From positions 372,001-436,000 of the forward strand of contig JAXGMA010000001.1 of assembly GCA_040768905.1 (NCBI GenBank): a stretch of DNA of 64,000 nt. Direction: 5' to 3'. How positions within the stretch are numbered: the first letter of the stretch is position 1; each line of letters begins with the position of its first letter. The DNA is from SZUA-584 sp040768905. Lineage in GTDB: Bacteria; Bacillota; Clostridia; Christensenellales; SZUA-584. The notes beneath the pieces were generated by a model, which saw only the letters and a list, made by a program, of their open reading frames with translations, was not told the origin of the DNA and did not search any database. Below, piece by piece: positions 63,563 through 64,000 of this stretch. The position numbers and the translations under genes were made by a program.

Positions 63563-63710
63563 TGATAACAGGCCCTTGATAGCATTTTGATAACAGAAGA
63601 TCAGCGAACACCGTAGAGGGTGGATAACTGGTATTAAATTGAGTAAAAACCTATCACGAAATCTAAACAGAATTGTTTAGATTAAGCTTTGAATTTGCGA
63701 GTGGAAGTGA
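63563..63710 (+). other. Right-end att repeat, copy D, with core
   Basis: TGATAGC (63577) and TGATAAC (63588) form the 11-base-period arm pair, with a third TGATAAC at 63563. The palindrome CTAAAC-AGAATT-GTTTAG at 63663-63680 is perfect. The core CGAGTGGAAGTGA starts at 63698. Confidence 0.7.
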
Positions 63711-63769
63711 GCACAAGAAACTCGGAAAGCCGCATGAATACTGGGTTTTTAGAGAGTTTCAGCCTCCGG

Positions 63770-63787
63770 TGATACTGTTTTGATACT
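63770..63787 (+). repeat. Paired arm-type repeats at the left end of the next element
   Basis: TGATACT at 63770 and 63781, 72 bases after the core, matches the layout at guaA (TGGCAAC at 43092 and 43103, 72 bases after the core). This marks the left end of a second element. Confidence 0.6.
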
Positions 63788-63832
63788 ATAACGTCAAAGA
63801 AATTATCGGAGAGTAATTCCATAACAGACATG

Positions 63833-63877
63833 AAAATGTCCGACGAAACAACAAGCTTGTTTTGCCGGACATTTTTT
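63833..63877. terminator. Bidirectional terminator at the start of the second element
   Basis: AAAATGTCCG (63833-63842) pairs with CGGACATTTT (63866-63875). It overlaps the end of the next xre gene, as the guaA terminator lies just beside the first xre gene. Confidence 0.7.
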
Positions 63878-64000
63878 ATTTTTGTTTATTTGTTCGTTTT
63901 GCATCAAGCTCAGCTTTGAATCGTTCGGCCTCAATACGAGGATAGTTGTAACGCCAAGTGTCGTATTCCTCTTTAGTGATTGTGCCAGCTTTGAGTTTTT
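63876..64000 (-). CDS. XRE-family regulator, C-terminal part, second element
   Basis: The minus-strand frame ends at 63876 and runs off the right edge. Its 40 visible residues (TKEEYDTWRYNYPRIEAERF, then KAELDAKRTNKQK) match the end of the first regulator (TKQEYDDWRYNYPRIEAERL, then KAELDARR) closely. The rest lies outside the window, so only the C-terminus can be described. Confidence 0.75.
   Translation of the reverse strand, partial: KLKAGTITKEEYDTWRYNYPRIEAERFKAELDAKRTNKQK

Overview
The window looks like the chromosome of a low- to mid-GC Gram-positive anaerobe of the class Clostridia. A valS gene sits behind a complete T-box leader, there are strong Shine-Dalgarno sequences and SigA-type promoters throughout, and a monoderm-type type IV pilus operon lacks a secretin gene. 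The species cannot be named from the sequence alone. No tRNA, rRNA or CRISPR array was seen.

Bases 1-43,032 are ordinary core genome: a cation exchanger tail, tadA, a c-di-GMP-type protein that appears catalytically dead, a frameshifted pseudogene, a TIM-barrel isomerase, a CoA-disulfide-reductase/rhodanese homologue with its ArsR regulator, a YfcC-type carrier with a divergent WYL regulator, a FapA/DUF342 protein, and the pilus operon on the minus strand (pilB-pilT-pilC-pilA-pilD-three pilin-like genes-pilM-pilN-pilO, 20,893 down to 10,559). A lipoprotein, a DUF3810 zinc-site membrane protein, T-box-valS-folC, a Dabb protein, uvrB-uvrA, an MFS transporter, murG with a methyltransferase and a sugar kinase, and guaB-guaA follow.

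From the last codons of guaA to the right edge the window is a stack of integrated mobile DNA. The first element (about 43,033-59,720) is an integrative and mobilizable element. It has an XRE repressor, a long structured leader, an excisionase, a tyrosine integrase, an AAA helicase-like protein, ParM/ParR-type partition genes and a MobV relaxase with a candidate oriT, but no conjugation machinery. Its cargo is a type I restriction-modification operon with a reverse transcriptase gene fitted between hsdS and hsdR, then a small conserved protein and a SatD-DUF3307 pair behind four 29-bp tandem repeats. To its right lie two segments of about 2 kb, one with an unrecognised two-gene pair and one with a DUF262/DUF1524 (GmrSD-like) gene. 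A further element then begins, and its XRE repressor is cut by the window edge.

The stack is recognised from four copies of one attachment-site architecture, at 43,020, 59,707, 61,709 and 63,698. Each has a CGAGTGG core taken from the end of guaA. Three have, to the left of the core, a pair of 7-bp arm repeats with an 11-bp period and a TAAAC-N6-GTTTA palindrome. Two (43,020 and 63,698) have a pair of arm repeats exactly 72 bp to the right of the core. The same palindrome occurs in the xre/xis control region, which suggests that one DNA-binding protein acts at both. The best candidate for an undescribed system is the reverse transcriptase embedded in the type I restriction operon, followed by the uncharacterised two-gene module enclosed by att repeats.
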